From JAWXUC01 sp044432975 (GTDB lineage Bacteria > Pseudomonadota > Alphaproteobacteria > RF32 > CAG-239), in assembly GCA_044432975.1 (NCBI GenBank), contig JAWXUC010000008.1, forward strand, positions 1 through 64,000: 64,000 nucleotides of DNA. The letters are read 5' to 3'. Shown piece by piece: positions 60,725 through 64,000 of the stretch. The position numbers and the translations under genes were made by a program. The notes under the pieces were generated by a model. The model was not told the DNA's origin. It searched no databases and saw only the letters and a program-made list of their open reading frames with translations. Each line of letters starts with the position of its first letter. The first letter of the stretch is position 1.

Positions 60725-61906
60725 ATGGCGGATATAAATTTAACAGCAAGTATGCGTTCAAACTTGTTGTCTTTACAAAATACACAAGGCTTAATGGATA
60801 TGACCAGCGAAAGGCTTTCTACTGGTAAGAAAGTTAATTCAGCAATTGATAATCCATCGTCTTATTATACAGCTTCATCTTTAGATAATAGAGCAACAGA
60901 CTTGACTTCTTTGTTAGATTCTATGGGTCAAGGTATTTCAACTTTAACAGCAGTTGATAATGCAATAGAATCAATTACAGGTTTTGTAGAGCAAGCTGAT
61001 GCTATTTTGAGTAGTGCTATGGAGTTAAATCCAGATACAGAAGAAACACCCGCTTCAACAGTTGCACTGGAAGGCAGTTTCCCGTCATCACCTGGTAAAA
61101 GTGGTAGTGATATTTATACAGTTTCTGTTGATGGTGGAACTCCTAGGTCAATAACAGTTGATTATGCTGATAATTATGGGCTTGAAGACTATTGTTCTGC
61201 TTTAGAGACCGCTTTAAATACTGAATTTGGTTTAGGTACTTTTACAGTTTCTGATACTGGTGAGATTTCAATGCAAAACACATCTTCAACTTCTGTTTAT
61301 ACATTTGACAGTCTTAGTGGTACTTCGGGGGTTGCGTTTCCAACGCTAGTCTCTCCTGCGGCAACCCTCACTGTAAATAACTTAATTCCAGAAGTTACAG
61401 ATAGAGCAGATGCTTATGAAAGATTTGCAGATATTTTAGTTCAAATTGATAGTATGGCTGCAGACTCTTCTTATAAAGGTATTAACTTATTAAACGGTGA
61501 TGAAGGAGCTGCTTTAACAGTTTACTTTAATGAAGATAGAAGTTCAAAACTTATTGTTGATGGTGTTGATATCAGATCATCTGGTCTTGGTTTAACATCT
61601 ATTACTGCAGAAGATTTTGTAACCAACCTTGATTTAGAAATAGCGATGGCTACAGTTGATGGTGCAATCGATTCTCTTCGTAATCATGCTTCTGATTTTG
61701 GTAACTATTATTCAATTTTAGAAAGTAGAGAAGAATTTACAAATAATTTAATTAACGTGTTAACTTCAGGTTCAGATAAATTGACTCTTGCTGACATGAA
61801 TGAAGAAAGTGCAAATATGTTAGCTCTTCAAACTCGTCAAGAATTGGCAACAAACTCTTTGTCTTTATCATCTCAAGCAGCACAATCTGTGTTAAACTTG
61901 TTCTAA
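60725..61906 (+). CDS. Flagellin
   Basis: 393 residues. The N-terminal D0/D1 region (INLTASMRSNLLSLQNTQGL, ERLSTGKKVNSAIDNPSSYY) and the C-terminal D1/D0 region (LRNHASDFGNYYSILESREE, LALQTRQELATNSLSLSSQA, ending QSVLNLF) are conserved flagellin ends. The middle, about residues 105-220, is a Ser/Thr-rich variable domain. It polymerises into the flagellar filament after type III export. A very strong AAGGAGG ribosome site and its own terminator suggest high expression. No other flagellar genes are in the window. Confidence 0.95.
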   Translation: MADINLTASMRSNLLSLQNTQGLMDMTSERLSTGKKVNSAIDNPSSYYTASSLDNRATDLTSLLDSMGQGISTLTAVDNAIESITGFVEQADAILSSAMELNPDTEETPASTVALEGSFPSSPGKSGSDIYTVSVDGGTPRSITVDYADNYGLEDYCSALETALNTEFGLGTFTVSDTGEISMQNTSSTSVYTFDSLSGTSGVAFPTLVSPAATLTVNNLIPEVTDRADAYERFADILVQIDSMAADSSYKGINLLNGDEGAALTVYFNEDRSSKLIVDGVDIRSSGLGLTSITAEDFVTNLDLEIAMATVDGAIDSLRNHASDFGNYYSILESREEFTNNLINVLTSGSDKLTLADMNEESANMLALQTRQELATNSLSLSSQAAQSVLNLF

Positions 61907-61930
61907 TAGATAAAGATATAGCAAATGCAA

Positions 61931-61959
61931 AAAAAAGAGAGGTATTACCTCTCTTTTTT
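61931..61959 (+). terminator. Flagellin terminator
   Basis: Stem AAAAAAGAGAGGT / ACCTCTCTTTTTT with an AT-rich loop. Confidence 0.9.
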
Positions 61960-62019
61960 ATTGTCATAATTGTTTTTTATGTTTAAGATATAGAAAAATA
62001 AAAATATGGAGATTTGTTT

Positions 62020-63168
62020 ATGGCTAAAGAAGAGCTCGTTGTTTTGCAAGTGTTACCAGAAATGGAGCATGGTGGGGTAGAAGTTGGTACTGTTGAAATA
62101 GCAACAGGGCTTCAAAAAGCAGGTATACGCAATTTTGTTGCTTCTCGTGGTGGCCGCATGCTTTATGAGCTTGATAAAATAAAAGTTCAGCATTTCACTC
62201 TTCCATTAAAAACAAAAAATCCAATACAGGGAATTGTTAATTATTTTTCATTAAAAAAAATAATTAAAGAACATGGTATTAATGTTGTTCATGCTCGTTC
62301 TCGCGCACCTGCTTGGAGTGCTTATTTTGCGGCAAAAAAATGCGGTGTTAAGTTTATAACAACTTTTCATGGAAAATATAAATTTGGGCCTTTAAGTATT
62401 AAAAAAGTTTATAATAAGGTTATGACTTACGGTCGCCTTATTATTGTTATCTCAGAGCATATTAAAAAACATTTGATTAATGATTACAATGTAGATAAAA
62501 AAAAGCTAAGACTTGTTCATAGATGTGTAAATATAGAAAGATTTAGCCCAGATTCTATTTCAGAAGAAAGAATAATAAACGTTATAAAATCATATAACAT
62601 ACCAGATGATAAAAAGATTTTGTTGTTAAATGGTCGTATTACCAGATGGAAAGGGCACACCCTTTTGTTAGATGCTTTAGCAAAGTTAGAAGAAAAAGAC
62701 TGGCTTTGTATTATTTCTGGCTCTGATCAAGGTAGAAAATATTTTGTTGATGAACTAAAAGAAAAAGTAATGGAGCTAGGACTTGAAGATAAGGTTAAAT
62801 TTATTGGTTTTTGTTCAGATATTCCAGCTCTTTTAAGTGTTTCTGATGTTGTTTTTTCAACAGCGATAGAACCAGAAGCCTTTGGTAGAGCTTCAATAGA
62901 GGCTCAAGCTATGGGTAAAATTATTATTGCCTCAAATCACGGCGGTTCTTTAGAAAATATTGTTGACGGAATAACGGGACGCTTGTATGAAAATAAAAAT
63001 CCAGATGCATTGGCAAGCGCTATAAGATGGGCATTTAAGTTAACCGATTCTCAAAAGAAAATAATCGCAAAAGCTGCTCAAAAAAATGTTGAAGATAATT
63101 TTAGTGTCGATGCTATGTGCAAAAAAACAATAGACGTATATAAAGAATTAATTAAGTTGAAAGATTAA
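62020..63168 (+). CDS. GT4-family glycosyltransferase
   Basis: 382 residues. The N-terminal Rossmann domain has VLPEMEHGGVEVGTVEIATGL (GT4 nucleotide-sugar acceptor loop) and VVHARSRAPAWSAYFAA; the C-terminal domain has LLLNGRITRWKGHTLLLDAL and the EX7E motif in EPEAFGRASIEAQAMG. Such enzymes retain anomeric configuration and act in LPS, capsule or protein glycosylation. ATG 62020 is preferred, with GGAG upstream. It lies between flagellin and thrS; a flagellin-glycosylation role is only a positional guess, since a terminator separates them. It reaches thrS with a 4-nt gap. Confidence 0.85.
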   Translation: MAKEELVVLQVLPEMEHGGVEVGTVEIATGLQKAGIRNFVASRGGRMLYELDKIKVQHFTLPLKTKNPIQGIVNYFSLKKIIKEHGINVVHARSRAPAWSAYFAAKKCGVKFITTFHGKYKFGPLSIKKVYNKVMTYGRLIIVISEHIKKHLINDYNVDKKKLRLVHRCVNIERFSPDSISEERIINVIKSYNIPDDKKILLLNGRITRWKGHTLLLDALAKLEEKDWLCIISGSDQGRKYFVDELKEKVMELGLEDKVKFIGFCSDIPALLSVSDVVFSTAIEPEAFGRASIEAQAMGKIIIASNHGGSLENIVDGITGRLYENKNPDALASAIRWAFKLTDSQKKIIAKAAQKNVEDNFSVDAMCKKTIDVYKELIKLKD

Positions 63169-63172
63169 AAAA

Positions 63173-64000
63173 ATGAGTAATGAAAATAATAAATTAGATA
63201 TGCTACGCCATTCTTGTTCACACATTATGGCGCAAGCGGTTAAAGAAATTTGGCCAGATGTTCAAGTAACAATTGGACCTTCTATAGAAGATGGCTTCTA
63301 TTATGATTTTGCTAAAAAAGAACCTTTTTCAAAAGAAGACTTTCCAGCAATAGAAGCTAAAATGAAAGAAATTATTAAACGCAATAATAAGTTTGAACGT
63401 TTAATTTGGACAAGAGAAGAGGCTATTAAACACTTTGAAAACATTGGCGAACACTATAAAGTAGAAATTATCAAAGACTTGCCAGTTGATGAAGAAATTT
63501 CAGTTTACAAACAAGGTGATTGGTATGATTTATGTCGTGGCCCACACGTTGAAAACGCAAAACAAATTGGCTTTGCTTTTAAGTTGATGAAAGTTGCTGG
63601 CGCATATTGGCGTGGCGATTCTAAAAATGAAATGTTGCAAAGAATATATGCAACAGCATGGGAAAGTAAAGACGATTTACATGCATATTTAACAAGATTA
63701 GAAGAAGCTGAAAAACGAGATCATAGAAAATTAGCTGCCGCAATGGACTTATTCCATTTTGAACCAGAATACGCTCCAGGTTGTGTGTTTTGGCATGATA
63801 AAGGTTATAAATTATATCGTAAATTAATAGAATATATGCGCATGCGCCAAGAACAAAACGGTTATATAGAAGTTCAAACTCCAGCCGTAATGGACAGATG
63901 CTTGTGGGAAACTTCAGGCCACTGGGAAAAATATGGCGAGCACAATTATTCAGGTTCAACAGAAGATGGAAAAGTATTTTGTATTAAACCAATGAATTGC
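63173..64000 (+). CDS. thrS: Threonyl-tRNA synthetase, no TGS domain (3' end outside window)
   Basis: 276 codons are visible, open to the window edge. The protein starts MSNENNKLDMLRHSCSHIMA, directly with the editing-domain motif HSCSH (13-17), then VTIGPSIEDGFYYDF, GDWYDLCRGPHV (second editing motif) and the catalytic start AAAMDLFHFEPEYAPGCVFW. The usual N-terminal TGS domain of about 60 residues is missing. An in-frame TGA at 63158-63160, with no start codon between it and the ATG, rules out a longer reading. Editing and catalytic parts look normal, so mischarging control should remain. Confidence 0.93.
   Translation, partial: MSNENNKLDMLRHSCSHIMAQAVKEIWPDVQVTIGPSIEDGFYYDFAKKEPFSKEDFPAIEAKMKEIIKRNNKFERLIWTREEAIKHFENIGEHYKVEIIKDLPVDEEISVYKQGDWYDLCRGPHVENAKQIGFAFKLMKVAGAYWRGDSKNEMLQRIYATAWESKDDLHAYLTRLEEAEKRDHRKLAAAMDLFHFEPEYAPGCVFWHDKGYKLYRKLIEYMRMRQEQNGYIEVQTPAVMDRCLWETSGHWEKYGEHNYSGSTEDGKVFCIKPMNC

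Overview
The window is a continuous, AT-rich bacterial chromosome segment with alphaproteobacterial character. The evidence is gene order and protein type: lpxA-lpxI-lpxB with LpxI in place of LpxH, a miaB-phoH-ybeY-corC block, a DksA lacking most zinc-finger cysteines, a maf-rng pair, mraZ-rsmH-ftsL-ftsI, and flagellin. Low GC and short intergenic spaces fit a host-associated (for example gut) alphaproteobacterium; this placement is inference and was not tested by any search.

Layout. 1-2150: start of tuf (minus), a nitroreductase/monooxygenase pair, a cold-shock gene and a BOF-domain periplasmic protein. 2152-6998: a small island in a tRNA-Met(CAT) gene. It carries a complete DpnII-type (GATC) restriction-modification operon (two adenine methylases and the endonuclease) followed in the same operon by a DUF262 protein and a HEPN protein. 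It is bounded by a 50-bp 3' half and a 43-bp 5' half of the tRNA, with one intact tRNA inside; no integrase is present. 7059-10524: start of the division/cell-wall cluster. 10656-18481: poorly characterised proteins plus UvrD-type helicase. 18498-24802: corC, ybeY, phoH, miaB (minus), divergent from dksA, maf, rng and a cold-shock gene. 24975-26055: rpsF-rpsR-rplI.

27162-41361 is the most unusual block: an esterase-like lipoprotein, then a tight array encoding VirB3, VirB4, eight exported proteins (several coiled-coil and several with a VirB5-like mature N-terminus, including a tandem duplicated pair) and VirB8. It is a partial type IV secretion locus with no visible VirB6, VirB7, VirB9-B11 or VirD4. 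41413-53009: a short AlaRS, lipid A genes lpxB/lpxI/lpxA, tsaD, an acyltransferase/acyl-ACP synthetase, a divergent TetR regulator, a FadL porin whose signal peptide is interrupted by a frameshift at a seven-A run, and a GalU-like enzyme. 53027-64000: a giant AsmA-like protein, a nucleoside-salvage operon (purine nucleoside phosphorylase, DeoC, DeoA), TatD, flagellin, a GT4 glycosyltransferase and the start of a ThrRS that lacks the TGS domain.

Between genes there is a repeat family: short hairpins headed by GTAG, sometimes as inverted pairs, resembling REP/REPIN elements, plus a MITE-like palindromic element at 26205-26364 and a perfect 48-bp palindrome at 22284-22331. No rRNA genes, CRISPR arrays, transposase or integrase genes were seen.
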